Source: Telmatactis stephensoni
Lineage: Eukaryota; Cnidaria; Anthozoa; Actiniaria; Isophelliidae
Direction of reading: 5' to 3'
NCBI GenBank assembly: GCA_029948255.1
Contig: JALIZF010001837.1
Span: 186,001-250,000, forward strand
Length of the DNA: 64,000 bases
A program made the translations under genes and the position numbers. Shown here in pieces: positions 21,414 to 34,560 of the stretch (the first letter of the stretch is position 1; each line of letters opens with the position of its first letter). The notes beneath the pieces were generated by a model. It worked only from the letters and a program-made list of their open reading frames with translations. It was not told the origin of the DNA and searched no databases.

Positions 21414-24400
21414 CTGGAAAGAACAAGAAATATTAATTAAGGATTCCAATATTAGACTAGACTTCATGGACACTGTTATCCCTAAAATTTTTGATTAGCT
21501 ATTTTGGATAAGGAATTACAACTACAAACCCTATTCAAATTAGTGGATTGTTTTCAAAAACATCCGCCTAGTCTACAACGTCTTTACTGGTAGGCTCACT
21601 TCGGTTATATAACTCCGTATCGTAATGAAATAAAATAGCAGAATACGAATAAATTGAAGAATGAATTGAAAATGTGAAAGTTGTAGCCCGGATTTATGTT
21701 CATTTTAACGTTACTTTTTGACTCGGGCATAGTATTTTTTAAAGCATTGTATAGATGTTTCGGTCCATGCAAGCTTTCCTTTAGTGTCACACTTAAGAAA
21801 GTTTAAGAGCGCACCGACACTTCTGCACATTGTTTTTGAAAAAACAAACCCAGAGTCAACAAGTTGAATTAAAATTGATGAATGACTAAATAACGTCTTA
21901 TAAACAAATTTACAACTTACAAACTTACAATTTACAAATTTACAAAAACACAACTTATCCTCCATCCTCCATTTTTTTTTAATTTTCCTAGACAAACTTT
22001 GAAGCACAATATACAACGTTTCTTTCAACATTGTAAGCAAACGTTTTGAGAGCTTAGCCAAGCTCTATACAAATGACAAAATTAAGTATCAAAGCCGTGC
22101 ACTTAGCGGCATCTTTTACAAGATTTAATTTGTTGCGGGCAACAGCTCGATTCTGCTTCTGCAAATATTGAACGCGACACTTGCGCCTAAAACACGCGCT
22201 TTTGAAATGCATGCATGACACCAAGTGCATTATACTGTTAGATCACAATCAAACAACAACGCAAGTCCATGCAAGTTTTGAATTGCGTCGCGTTTGATTG
22301 GTAACTTGCATCGACTTGCAAGCACTTTGGGCGTGCTCAAATGTAATTGCAAGTAGTGATGAAAGTTTTGTCTCGTTTGAACAGTAACCTCCAAAGTTCT
22401 GTACATTTCCTTTCATTCATTTCCATTTTTGGTCGGGCCTTGTTACAAGATGTTGGCCAGTTTGGCCTTGGCCTTAATCATTCTTTAAATTCAGATCGAT
22501 TTTGCTCAAAAACTGAATTAACAAATGAAATGAAATGGCCGAGCGAACGAGGGGAAAATATGATAATGAAATGCGTAATTAAGGGAACTGATGTATATAC
22601 AAACGAATAATTCATACAGAAGTGTGATAATATTTTGTCACCCAATTAAAGTTCTATATTAGAGAAATTCGACTGATGTTGGCCAGATAATGAAATTAAA
22701 TAGTTGAACGAATGTGCGGACAATTTAATAAAACATGTTAAATAAGAATAATTATATATGAGAAATACAAGAAACGTTCTTTTTTTCTGTAAAAGTTAAA
22801 GTACAGAAAGCTGGTCCACTTTCGTGGAAAAATGAAATAAAACATCGAAGTACCTACAAAAATGGAAAAAACCGATTCTAGAAAACAAGGCAATGGTAAA
22901 TTCAACGTCTTGCAACAATGCTTTATTGTTTTGCTTTTGATGTTTATTCCAATTATTGTTTTAAGTCTATTTCGAGAATTCAACAATTTTTTCTTGAATT
23001 TGATGAAATGACCAAATCGATGTCAAAAAAATATGAATAACAGATTCAGTCGACATGAATTATTTATTGTGAACACATTGCAGCGGGCACATACATGCAT
23101 CTTTATAATAAAACAGAATATAAAGATACGATGTGGTACCATTTTTCAATTCAAAATGTCCCCCCTTCCCTTATGTTATACAAAACAAAACAAAATAATA
23201 AAATTCCTGACCTCGTATCATTGGGCGCCCAGCTTCTAAAAATCATTTACTACATCGACACAAGATTAAAAATTTGATTCTTTGGCCACCTAACGATTTC
23301 TTCAAATAAATTGGACTATGAACTCGTCCCCGGGTCCCAGTAACGAACTCGGCCCGGTGACGAAATCGCTCATATCATATAAAACGAACCTTTAGGCAAC
23401 GTGTCAAATGACAACGAAGTTTGGAATTTTAAATAACTTTCTGTTTTCATTGAAGGGAAGAAATTAGATTAGTGGTGGTTATTGCTTAGGGCACGAAATA
23501 TATTATAAAGAGAAATAGAATTTTAGGAAAATGTTGTACGACAACCCTAAATCCTGGCACAAGGACTGATTATTGTGGGGTAAGGCATGCACCCATGTCA
23601 AGCCAACAAATTTTATGTTCACACAATGATAATTACAGATGCTGTGCAAAAAATAATGGGCGCGCCTGTTCAGAATTATCGGGTTCACTCCAGCTTCGAC
23701 CTTACTTTACGTCAGTAGGTCGTTTTCTGATTCTTGTAGAAATTTGGAGGAATTTTCGTTCCTGGTTACAAAATATACTGTTACCTCAGTCTAATGGCTT
23801 TTTCGTGTGAAGAAAATGACTTCGTTAATGGAAGATAGAATCACTTTATAAGCCCGTCGGGGCTTAAAGTCGTACTTGATTCTAAATAAAGAGGAACTTC
23901 AGTATTCACATAAATAACCTGTATACAGCATTCATAATTTTTTTTGTGTTCTAAAAATATAATTAACTTCATGCATATTCAGAATGAATAGCTGTAGACT
24001 GAGATAATTGTATGTAGAGTTTTCGAGAGAATTCTGAACTTTATATATATTTTTTTTAAAAAAATTTAAAGAAGCAGATATTTGATATTTTTTACTCAAA
24101 TAGTATTTGGCACCTTCACTAAACATCTATTTGCGTTATTAGGAGGGAGGAATTTCCATAATTTTTCATTCGCTATCCGAAAACTTGCAGCTTGAACACT
24201 GATTCGATTGTACTCGACTGAGAATGCAGTATTCTAAAATAAATAGCTCACTGAATTACTTTAATGCAAAGAAAAGGACGACAGCGATGAAGGCGTTGTG
24301 AAAGTGAACAAAGTACGTAGTCAAGCCATATGCAAAGTATTGCCAGTTGTATGACATTAAATTTTCATTGCATCATCGAGTCACTAAGTCAGAGGCTTGT

Positions 24401-24752
24401 AAAACATCTCTTGAATACTACAGACTTATCTTTAAGTACTTCTTGGATAAAATTAAAACTTAAATATCTAGCTATTTTAGAGTTTAAAAAGTTTTCTCTT
24501 TCAGTGGTGAGAAACGCGCCAGTTTTTCGAATGAAAATCAACCTTGTACTTATTTACTTAAGAATTCTAAATCAATCGCAAAGCTAAATTTTCCTCCTCA
24601 ATTACACAAACAATTTCTTTTGTCAAAACTTTGAATAAAATAAACTAGAACAAATAATGGAACTTTTTAATTCAAGGTTGATTCACTTGAAACTTTTCAA
24701 TATTCAAAGTTTATTCAACTAATTCTCTATTAAAAATGCTAAAGATTCTTAC
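21414..24752 (-). other. Putative 5'UTR intron of the acidic-protein gene
   Basis: On the minus strand a donor, TTCAG|GTAAGAAT, sits at 24754-24747 and an acceptor, TTCTTTCCAG|GCC, at 21414. If joined, a non-coding first exon lies at and above 24753. The intervening 3.3 kb is AT-rich with no recognisable gene; tracts such as TACAAACTTACAATTTACA recur near 21900. The pairing of these two sites is inference. Confidence 0.45.
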
Positions 24753-25097
24753 CTGAAGGTTTTAGGAGCAGTTCATAGGGCTAGTGAAAGTCTTTTAATT
24801 GCTTTGTGAATTTATAGATTCTTTGACAAATTATTGTTGATGTCAGGGACACTCGCTACACCAGTTTCGTGACAGGGAAGTTATTCGGAACGAGTGTGGT
24901 CGCTAGGCGTTACTATAGTAACTTCAGTGCCAAGAGGAGCGCACTCAACTTTGACTCAAAGTCCGAGTCATGAGTCTGTTTTCCTCGTCTTTATAACTTT
25001 ACCATCATAGGCCTGCCTGTTTGATTAAGTTTTTGTATGTGTGTGTGTATTTTTATTCGGTATCTAAAAATATATTCTTTTTATTCAGTAAGTTGAA

Positions 25098-25310
25098 AAT
25101 CGAAAATCGTTGCATCGCGACCAGCAAATTACATTGATTTTGGGTTTTTCTTGAGCCGTAAATCAGTTTGGGGGCGGAGCTTCTTTCAAATCAACCAATC
25201 ACTGAACGAGTAATGAGTTCGTGAAAGCTCCGCCCAATGATGGACGGATCAGAAAATACCAAAATCTTACCGACGTTGGAGGTCGCGCGATGCAACGATT
25301 TTCGCTGTAA
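25098..25310. repeat. Foldback element
   Basis: AAAATCGTTGCATCGCGACC at the left pairs with GGTCGCGCGATGCAACGATT at the right. GGGCGGAGCTTCTTTC pairs with GAAAGCTCCGCCC inside. Confidence 0.8.
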
Positions 25311-25480
25311 TAAAATTAGTAGCATTTTTTGTTTGTTTGCATGTTCCATTTGAATGTTTGTGTTGTGCCAGATGAATGACAGCCAGGACTCAGTGCCGCA
25401 GTACGGTGCCTCACAATACGGTGGCCCACAGGGGCAAAACACAATGCAAAATTCCTTTGAAAACACAACAAATTAAGTTT

Positions 25481-25640
25481 TATGGAACACAACAATCTTT
25501 CACAGAACACAACAAAGTCTTGTGGAACACAACAATCTTTCACTGAACACAACAAAGTTTCGTGGAACACAACAATCTTTCACTGAACACAACAAAGTTT
25601 CGTGGAACACAACAATTTTTCACAGAACACAACAATGTTT
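25481..25640 (+). repeat. 40-bp tandem repeat built of 20-bp half units
   Basis: GTGGAACACAACAATCTTTC recurs at exact 40-base steps (about 25483, 25523, 25563, 25603). Each unit splits into two similar 20-base halves sharing GAACACAACAA. The ORFs crossing it are by-products. Confidence 0.85.
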
Positions 25641-26504
25641 TACAGTCTTTTACAAGCAACTAAACTCTTTCATGAGGCAACACTCTTTCACAAGCACAGC
25701 TGCCACAGGCTTCCCAGTCTGATTATCTGTGGATTATGTCTATCGTTTTCGTTTTTGGCTTCAATGACTTCAAAGTCACAGCAACAGTAAATTTTCAGCA
25801 AAACCGCAAACAAATTGTCCTTTATGAAGACAAAAACGGTATTGTTTAAAAAAAGATGAAACAAAAAACCTTTTTGAATAAGATAAACAGAAAATACACA
25901 AGTGTGGACTACCTTTTCTTTTTAATACCTTTCAATAACTTTTCAGCATCATTCCTTTAGTTTGAAGCAATATTTTGACAAACTTTCAGGCTTTCACATG
26001 TCGGTCAGCTCGCTCGTTTTTCGCCAGTTTTGATGAAACAGCAAAAAGAAATCTTCAAAAGCATCAAACGACCTATAGTTCTTTTATTTTGTGAGCTTTT
26101 GGACTTGTTTCTATAATTAAATCACCTCTTTTAAGCGAGAGAAAGCTTCCCGGCTCTGGCCGCCATTTCCTTTTTAGCTTTCTTCTTGCAAAGACAGAAA
26201 GAAGTTGCCATGGAAACTGTAATTCCTACAACTTTGCAGGTAATAGTAACGGTCATTTCCAGGTTGAAAGCCAAATATACCCTGTTAGAAATGCTCTCAA
26301 AATGACTGATTTTTTCAAACATCATGGCAAATATTGAGTTCAAAAAAATAAACATTAATGCTTATTTAAGTCTCGGAACTCAGGGATAGCTTGTTACCTC
26401 TTTCCCTCATCCCTCTCCTCCCCTCGTCCCTATTTGCGTGTTCAAATGGAACGTTCTGGTGTACGTCGATCAGGTGGCACATACAGCACAATCGGAGAAC
26501 AGTG

Positions 26505-26792
26505 AAAACGATAGCCTGGTTTTCACTATCGAAGCAAGACAACGCCAAGCTCGTGTTTTCACTTGTAAAAGTAGCGACGCAAGCATAAACGCTAGCGCAA
26601 AAGAACGGAAGGTTTTATTTTTCTTGCGCGGACTCGCGTCAGTCTTGCGTCGTCTTTCGTTGTCTTCGTCGTCTTGCGTTGTCTTACTCCGTCTTGCGTC
26701 GTCTTGCGTTGTCTTGCGTTGTCTTGCGTCGTCTTGCGTCGTCTTTCGTTGTCTTGCGTCGTCTTGCGTCGTTAGCGTGAACCAGGCATTAT
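26505..26792. repeat. MITE with internal 10-bp minisatellite
   Basis: Left end CCTGGTTTTCACTATCG and right end TTAGCGTGAACCAGG are inverted. Between 26640 and 26772 lies a (GTCTTGCGTC)n array with T/C variation at the last base and occasional GTCTTTCGTT units. The left side contains the complement, so the array can fold. Confidence 0.75.
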
Positions 26793-27099
26793 GTCGTGTT
26801 TTATCCCACACCATAGGAAATACAGCCAATCAGAAAGCAGGAAAGCCGTTGTATATTCGGCGGTATTCAACTGTCTCTTCCCATGAGACATTGCCATTAT
26901 TTGCTGTATTTTCTATGTTGTGGGCTTAGTGTAGGATAAAATAATTGTATGTATTTGCTACCTGACGCATAAAATCAAATCAAAGCGATTTGAATTCATG
27001 CTACGGGGACAAATTCTAATGCAAGTCAGGAATTTTGTAAGAAATTGTTTCCAATTTTATTATTCAAATAGGTATTTATAAGTAAAAATATTATCACTT

Positions 27100-27185
27100 A
27101 TTCGAAAAAAGGAAAAAAAAAAAAAAAAGGAAGAAACGTCCAGACGAAAAAAGAAAAGGAAAAAAGGAAAAAAGAAAGAAATTTG
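27100..27185 (+). repeat. Oligo-A / GAAA-rich tract
   Basis: A low-complexity purine run, with 15 or more A in a row at about 27114-27128 followed by GGAAAAAAGG-like units. No other signal. Confidence 0.6.
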
Positions 27186-27789
27186 TAATGTCTAGGAAAT
27201 GCACCCCACAGAAACAATGCAGTAAGATATATGAATAATTATAATTAAAAATAAAAAATGAAAATGAAATTTATCAGAAAAAATATCAAAAACATCAAAC
27301 ATTTAAAAACAAGTTCAAAAAGATGTAATTTTAACTTAAAGCTTGGGAAAGAAACGGAAAAAATGAAGAAAAAAGAAGTCAGAAAAGAATCCGGCGTCGA
27401 CGAGGATCGAACCTGTAACCTTTTAAAGAGCACCCCCCGGAAATAAAATAACAGACTGAATGGATAACTGTAAAAAGAAAAAAAGAAAATGCAATTTTGG
27501 GACGATTCTCCCGAGACATTCTGAGAAGCTGAGACATCGAATCGACTTACGTTACGGATGAAGATTTCTGCCCCATCCACGCTATCCCGGTGCTACATAT
27601 TACAGTTATCTTAGCCCGAAGGCCAGGGAGGGAGACGATATCCGGACCCTAATCCATACCTTTAGATATCACCTTAGACCGCTGCGCTACCTAGACACTT
27701 AATAAATTTAATGACTAATTGGGGTAGTCTATTCGGCGAAGTTTCATTGTAATGGTATTACTCCCCAGGGAAAGAAATGAACCAATCAG

Positions 27790-29110
27790 AGTCCAGCTAT
27801 CAAAAAATAGCTGTTTTGTAAGTAAATAGAAAGAGAAAATAAAAGAATAAGTTTTCAGGAACATAGAGCTTGTCTGCAATGTTTTACTCCATCGATTTGT
27901 CCCAATTCCCCAGGGAGATAGAAGAACCAATGAAAATCTAGTCGATTGAAGAGGGATCAATAAATTTCCATGATTATTTTAAGTACAGTAAGCTTCAAGC
28001 CGTTACGTACGCTATTACTTATGGATTTTTATTTCCGTTCCAAAGTGAAATGATCGGCCTCACTGAAGATGTTCAGTTGGAATCCACGTTTCTTATTTCA
28101 GGAATATATCCCTAGAGCGTAATCAGATTAAGACACAGCAAAGGTAAGTTATTTTATAAGTTAAGGTGATTTAAAATTTGGATTGATACTTTTAGCTCAT
28201 CGTTTTAAAACAAAGCTCGTAGTTGTTTACATGTACGCGTTTGTTCTTCAATATTAACACCAAATTTGTTAGTACATGGTCGATTTGAGTCTAATTGTGT
28301 AAGTAGACGAGAAATTAAATTATAACTGATCTCGTCAAAATGCATCCCCGAAAACTCCACAGAGAATCTCGGAATGTAGAATGCCAAACGCGCGTAAGTT
28401 TTTATATTGTCTTATTCAAAATATTGGGAAATGCCATTTCTGCCTAGAAACTTAATAACACAAAAAAGTAAACCTTTGAAATCTTCCATAGTGCTTTCAT
28501 TACATGCATGAAATCTTTCAAGTGATTCACTGCTCTGCCTGACGAATTATCCTATACATAGTCAAGGTAACTAAAATTACACGATTGTAAAAGCCAGAGT
28601 AAGCACCAGACTGAGACACGCACGTCACGTGATTTGACATGTTTCACCGCATTTGTGCTATTTTTAAACCACAGATCACTTACGCACGCTCGTCAATTTT
28701 GAACATTTACATTCATTTGCTTCCAGCGTGAGGTGAATTCGTTCGAATCGTGTTCTAAAAAGAAATCAAATGGGGGACAACACGTCAAGGTTTTTATAAG
28801 GCTGTGTGTGGAGTCTCAGTCACCTGATTATACTCTCCTGGATTTATTCGTTATTTTTGATGTTAGTCTTGTGGTTGGGGAACGGGAACTAATTTCGAAA
28901 ACTGAAGAACTGATGTCCAACGGCTGTTTTTTTTATCATAATCGGTACCTATTTTAATATCCCATATCAATCTTGGGGCGGGGAAGGAGGTGGGGTGGGG
29001 TTGGGATAGAACTACTCTAGAACCCTTCACTACCCCTCTGATTTTCTCATGCGACCAGCGCTGGGGCTATTGTTAATGGGGCTTGTTGCTTAATTTGTAG
29101 AAACCCAGAA
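27790..29110. other. Gene-free stretch
   Basis: No coding frame, RNA gene or strong repeat recognised. The sequence is AT-rich with short scattered ORFs of shadow type. Confidence 0.45.
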
Positions 29111-29173
29111 CACAAGATGTTATTTTCCCTGTAGCTTGTAACATTGTACACAACATACATCGTGCGTGTGTCC

Positions 29174-29333
29174 GACCCTGCAACAGGTGCGCGCAACAGT
29201 TAGAGAAGTAGAAACGAGTTCTTTTTTTGAAGCCATACCAACCTTGCAACAGATCGTGCAACGTTTTGCGCAACAGCTACAGAAGTACAACCGAGCTTTT
29301 TCTGGGGCATTGCGCGCGCCTGTTGCAGGGGTT
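29174..29333. repeat. Foldback element
   Basis: CCCTGCAACAGGTGCGCGCA pairs with TGCGCGCGCCTGTTGCAGG, and repeats of GTTGCGCGCA occur outside. The 91-residue ORF across it is explained by the repeat. Confidence 0.7.
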
Positions 29334-29744
29334 AATACACGTCCTGTTGCGCGCAGCATTGCAATAACCTTGGACTACTTAAATTGTTATGAGTTGGATT
29401 TTGGTATTTCAAACCTTAGTGGCTACCATTTCCAGAGCTAATGCACACATTCCAGATGGCGCGGAGCTTCAGTAACGAAAATTCGGATAAATTTCGACGA
29501 AGTTTTCGTTCTTTTACTCAAGTAAGCATACGTCTGTTGTGGGCAGGGCCAGAGATCAAACGTCGCCCGAACAAAAATTCTTACACATGTTCTAAAATGA
29601 AACACTTATAATCATAGATAAAAACAGTTTTCTGATAAATGTCTTTAAAGTCCGTATGCTTTTTCCTTGTGCTTGTCTACTGACACCTATCGTTTCCTTG
29701 ACAGCCTAGATATGAGCATATAGTCTAGATTTTAACCCAACGAC

Positions 29745-30003
29745 AGATATTTGAAAGGGCACACCAAAGTTAGTAAAAACTTAAAAATTTGAAGCAGTTT
29801 CGATAAATAGCGCCAAAGTCATGGTTGGCCGAAGTTGGTTCTTTTTCTCCAGAAACGTTCGGTGGTGGGCAACAGCTAATCCCTACATCGAACATTTCCA
29901 TAGAAAAAAAGCCAATTTCGGACACCCATGATTTTGGCGCTATTCATAGAAACTTTTTTCACAAGTTTTGCTATCTTTAGTTTGCTCTTTTCAAATATTC
30001 AGA
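29745..30003. repeat. Foldback element
   Basis: The outer segment GATATTTGAAAGGGC pairs with GCTCTTTTCAAATATTC. The inner segment AATAGCGCCAAAGTCATGG pairs with CCATGATTTTGGCGCTATT. Arms are about 110 bases. Confidence 0.75.
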
Positions 30004-30313
30004 TAGTTTTGTTTTTGCTGGACTCGGTTGTAGATAGACTGAATTTGGCAGAATTGTAGAGAAATGTTAGCATCCAGTTGACACTTTGACAATTATATTC
30101 TACACAAACAAAAAGTCGGTTATTTTTTTTGAGACCGGTGAACAACTTAATTGGGGCAGTAAAATGAAAAAAACAAACAAACAAATGAAATGAAATTTTA
30201 GCATTTATATAGCGCAAATATCTATATGAATATAATCAAATGCGCGCTTAGAGTTTGTTAGTACTGTAAGGACAGACTGTTGTACCGGGCGACAATCCCC
30301 TACTCTTTGCGAA

Positions 30314-30456
30314 CAGGGGCCGGTTGTACGAAGGGTGAATAGCGCTATCCAGCGGATAAATCCTTATCCAGCGGATAAAATCTATACAAAATCTATAAAG
30401 TGGATAACTTTTATCCGGTGGATAACTTTATCCAACTTTCGTACAACCGGGCCCAG
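30314..30456. repeat. MITE with CCGGTTGTACGAA ends
   Basis: CAGGGGCCGGTTGTACGAA and TTCGTACAACCGGGCCCAG form the termini. Inside, GGATAAATCCTTATCCAGC-type units repeat. A degraded relative is at 9137-9283. Confidence 0.8.
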
Positions 30457-30481
30457 TACAACAGGATCTTTTTACGTCCAC

Positions 30482-30960
30482 TATAATAATAATAATAATA
30501 ATGATCATTTATATAGCGCCTATCCAAAATCTGCTCTAGGCGCTTTACAAAAACATATAACATGCATGGTAGACTGTGAGCATAGGATGGCGCCTTGGGC
30601 TGCCGCTACACAGTCCGTACCATGAAAATTAATTTTAAAATACACTATAAATTACTGCACTACAAATTACTATACTACAAATTACTGTTTAAAATTACAA
30701 TCAAAACACAAAATAAAAGTTGACTGATGCATGATGGCCGTTGGCTCAGTCAAGCTCATCCGCCCTTTGACAGGTCTTGTTTTTATTCCTGCTGGGTGTC
30801 ATGCCACCCTCCTCACCAGAAAGAAGCTGGTGGGGGAGCCGGTTTAGACGCCGACAACCCGTCCATGTGGCAGGTAGTACTGGGTTACATGTTACCAGTA
30901 GCAGGCTCCAGCCTGACCTGACCTACAAGCTTTATTTCTGCGACGAGTGAAGAATGTGCT
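30482..30960. repeat. (AAT)n microsatellite and dispersed TATATAGCGC repeat
   Basis: An (AAT)n tract (30483-30502) leads into ATTTATATAGCGCCTATCC ... TAGGCGCTTTAC. A related TTTATATAGCGC segment lies at about 30196. I recall this phrase as a widespread retroposon tail in marine invertebrates. The following 350 bases (to about 30960) contain no gene I can support. Confidence 0.45.
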
Positions 30961-31518
30961 TAAGGGGAGATAGGGTCACGTGACCTGTTAGTGCATATGG
31001 CCTATTCCGGAAAGAATTTTAGCCCATTTTTTGGGGAAGTGTTTTGTATCTAAGCGTAGATCGGATGCAGGAGACAAAATGACGCCCAAGTGAAGCCAAG
31101 ATAAGAAATCTATACTAATGTAATACACACCAAGACAAAGACATTGAACCAGCATTCAAACTCTTTGATAAGAGTGGTATTGAAACTCTTATGAAATAGT
31201 TTGAATTTAATAACTACAGGATATGTGGACACTCGTTAACGAGTAGTTTAATGAGTAGTTTAATTGATGAGTGTAATTATCAAATGTACAGGTTGGGTAC
31301 GATCGTCGGTAAATCTCAAAACAAAACTGATTTAGTTCAGTCGACGACAGGAGATTTTTGGATCTGAATTTACAAATTTAATCGGCCACCCCTATAACCC
31401 TTTTCAAAATTAACGTTAACGGTGAGTCTTGGAGCTTTTTTGACGGACACACTACTTCACTTGAAGTTGAAGTAAAGTGCTTCTCAGTAAACATCAACTC
31501 TTTCATTTTGTTATACTT

Positions 31519-32793
31519 ATAAGGTTGCCTGCGCCTATTTATTTGAATTGGTCGACAGGTCGTCTACATTTCAATCGCATCTTTCAGCATCATAACCTTT
31601 GCCGATTTCTCAGATATTTATATTTGGGGGCACTGATTCCTCAATCATCGAATTATGTGGAAATAAAATTGTTTTTACAAATTGAGTGGTATTTATAGAG
31701 ATATCTCCGATCTTGAAAAACGCCGCCATTTTGAATTGGAAAGAAAATGCTCATAATTCAGATAAATCAAGGTGAATTTTTGTTCACTGATATTACACTC
31801 ATCTAATCCTTATAGATGCCGCTCCACACATGTAAAATTGTGCACTTTAAAACTATGGCCAAACTCTAGACAGATTCTCACAGAAAATTTGTAAAAAAAC
31901 CCTTAATAATTTATTCAAACTCTACACCTCGAGATGTGTTTTCACGCGCGTTCCCTTTTTGGCATTACACTGCCTTGATTCAGTTGATTTCCCTAGGGCT
32001 GTCTAGCTCCGTAATGTGAGAAACACATCTCGATGTGTAGAGTTTGAAAAATTATAGAAACCATATGAGGGTTTTACTTGGGCGCTTCGAGGATGGAACA
32101 GCTTTGATGCTGATTAAGCTAGGAAACCCCAAATTTCACCAGTTTGTAATCAGCAAAGACGATGAGACTGTACAGCAGACTTGTAAGTGTATTGCGTACT
32201 CGACATTATGTTAAAATATTACGGGAAAAAATCGCTACAATTTTTAAAAGACGAAATATTATAATGTTCCCATATTTGCTCCAAAGACACAACAAATGTC
32301 TTTCAGTTTCCTAGACAATTACGTTAGCCGATGTTTCTACGTACAGTTTCTACTCAAGTTGCAAGTGGCACTGATCTTTCCAACGACAGGTAACATTTTC
32401 ATCTGTCTAGAATTTGGCCGTAGTTTTAAAGTGCACAATTTTGAGCCCTAAATTCAGCACACGTGTGCGGAGTGGCGCATCTAAGGACTAGATTGACCTG
32501 AACCATTCTTAGGTTATTCTCAACCGCTCGTGTAATATTTAAAAAAATCACCATTTTAATTGATTTATCAGAATTATGAGCATTTTCTTTCAAAATGGCG
32601 TTTTTCAAGATCGGCGATATCTCTATAAATACTAAAAAGCAATTTTATTTAGTTTTTAATTTATTTCCATATAATTCGATTATTGAGAAATCAGTACCCC
32701 CAAAATCTTAGAAATTGGCAAAGGCTATGATGCTAAAAGATGCGATTGAAATTTAGACCTGTCGACCAAGCAAATAGGCAAGGGCTACCTTAT
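31519..32793. mobile_element. 1.27-kb foldback element with nested hairpin
   Basis: Long arms (about 31519-31880 and 32405-32793) are diverged inverted copies. Examples: TTTCAATCGCATCTTTCAGC with GCTAAAAGATGCGATTGAAA, and CAAAATGGCG with CGCCATTTTG. In the centre a second, unrelated inverted pair (TCAAACTCTACACCTCGAG at 31913 and CTCGATGTGTAGAGTTTGA near 32030) sits inside the loop. No transposase frame is present. Ends start ATAAGG and finish CCTTAT. Confidence 0.82.
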
Positions 32794-33329
32794 TATTTTT
32801 TGTAACATTCTCAATTTTTGACAGTTATTACAGAAAGAGCCCCATTATTATTCAACGCGATACCACCGGATGTTTTTCGGAACAATGTGTTACGGCACAC
32901 TTTCAGAGATTGAACCGTACTATAATGATATCGTGCGATGTTCTTGTTAATTTACGTTTTAAATGAGACAAAAACACTGTAAAAACGTGCTTTGTCTTGC
33001 GCTAGAACAGCAGTGGTCTATTACATTGAACATCTATTAACGTAAAAACGTGGCCTTTTGGCACGTGGGCTCGGTTTCAGTGCATACTATCGTGCACCGT
33101 GACAATTAATGACGATTGCCAATCGAAGTATAGCTTTAGTCGCAAATAAAACAATATAATTTACATGATAACATAATACATAAACAGCTACTACAACGAG
33201 AACGAGGCTTTGGCTTGTACAGGATTCATTGCACTGTATCTTGGGAGACGGCTATTCAATTCCGTCCAAAAACTTCCGTGAAATATAAATCAGGACGCAT
33301 GTACAGTTTTTTTTTTTTGGTTTAGTTAG

Positions 33330-33510
33330 CAGGGGCGGATCCAGGATTATCTTCAGAAGGGGTGCACCGTCTTCAGGAGGGGGTGAACCATCATCAGATA
33401 TATTGGAAACTGCACAGAAGATATTTCGGAAAAATATTGAGAAAAAAGGACTCAAAATCGTTTCAGGAGGGGGCGCGCACTCCCTGCACCCCTCCCTAAA
33501 TCCACCCCTG
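33330..33510. mobile_element. CAGGG-ended MITE with 5-bp target duplication
   Basis: It begins CAGGGGCGGATCCAGG and ends TAAATCCACCCCTG. GTTAG flanks both sides (33325-33329, 33511-33515). It belongs with the elements at 13471, 42727 and 59955 by end sequence and duplication length. Confidence 0.85.
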
Positions 33511-34281
33511 GTTAGGTTTCTCTTCAACACTAAAATGGCATTTTTATTTTGTCTAGGAAAACCGTCTGTTTACATTGATGTTTGAGGGAGTGGCACTCAC
33601 GGAAATAGATACTCCAACTTCCCAGCGGGTCTTTTGCATATCCTAAGATCATTTTGCTTTATAATCAGAATTCAGAGTAAAAATAGCCTTTAGCTTTTGT
33701 TTAGATTGTGTTCGAAACTTGTATATTTGACAGGAGACCAAAGGTCTACATCAGTCACGAGTAGAGGCTGCCCATATCCCCCGGGGCCCATATAATGATA
33801 ATATATTCAAATTAGTTCATATGAAATCAGTTCATTGCGTTTAATTCTGGCTTCAAACTAAAAAAATGTTTAAAAATAACAAATCTTAGTTTCCCTGAAT
33901 ACAGTAAAAACCCGTAGAAAAGAAACTGAGGATTAAGAACCTCCAGGCTCAAAATTGAGCCGGCAATGAAGCATCCAATATATAAGAACCACACATACAT
34001 TTATAGAAAACCATTTCGGACTGTCAGAAAATTACAGGTTCTTTTATGCGGGTTTTACTGTGCTATCCCGGGCTATACTGGGTTCTCGGCTTCTTTTTAT
34101 TTGATATTTTGATTTTTTAGGGCTAAGACTGAGTTCGAACTCTTGGGCATGAAAAAATAAAAGACAAACAAAGCCTCTGGTCCATAGGATACCGCCATGA
34201 ATTCTAGAGGTTTCTAATCAGTCACACTCTGTGGCGGAAGCGAGAGTGAGATCGGAGAATAAAGAATCTCTGCACCATGGC

Positions 34282-34560
34282 AGGCTTGTAACATGATATA
34301 TTTTCGTCGCACTGATCCCGGGATTTTATGGAAATTTTGATCCCTGAGTCCATATTTTTAGAAATTTTTGATCCCTATAGGGATAATAATAATAATATAA
34401 TCCTTGGTGCAAAAAACTGAGCTGATCCCTGATCCTGACCCAATGTCCCTGATCGATCCTCGATCCCACCCATTTGATCCCTGAGCCCTGGCCTCTAATC
34501 CCTGATCCTGGCCATAATTTGGGGCTTGATCCCTGATCCCATATACCATGTTACGAGCCT
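34282..34560. mobile_element. MITE family E, copy 1, with GATCCCTGA minisatellite
   Basis: Termini AGGCTTGTAACATG and CATGTTACGAGCCT. ACCATGGC flanks both sides (34274-34281 and 34561-34568), an 8-bp duplication of hAT type. The interior is an irregular array of GATCCCTGAtCCTGgCC units. Copy 2 is at 62474-62731. Confidence 0.83.

Noticed and set aside
22347..22610. 87-codon plus-strand frame
   Set aside because: No recognisable domain and no supporting splice or promoter signal. It lies in the putative 5'UTR intron of the acidic-protein gene.
25481..25640. Regular direct repeats resembling a CRISPR array
   Set aside because: Units are contiguous 20/40-mers without unique spacers, in a eukaryotic window.
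27403..27690. Possible minus-strand tRNA: B-box-like GGTTCGATCC at 27413-27404 and A-box-like TAGCGCAGCGGT at 27689-27678
   Set aside because: The boxes are about 265 bases apart and no cloverleaf closes around either, so not a tRNA gene. At most SINE remnants.
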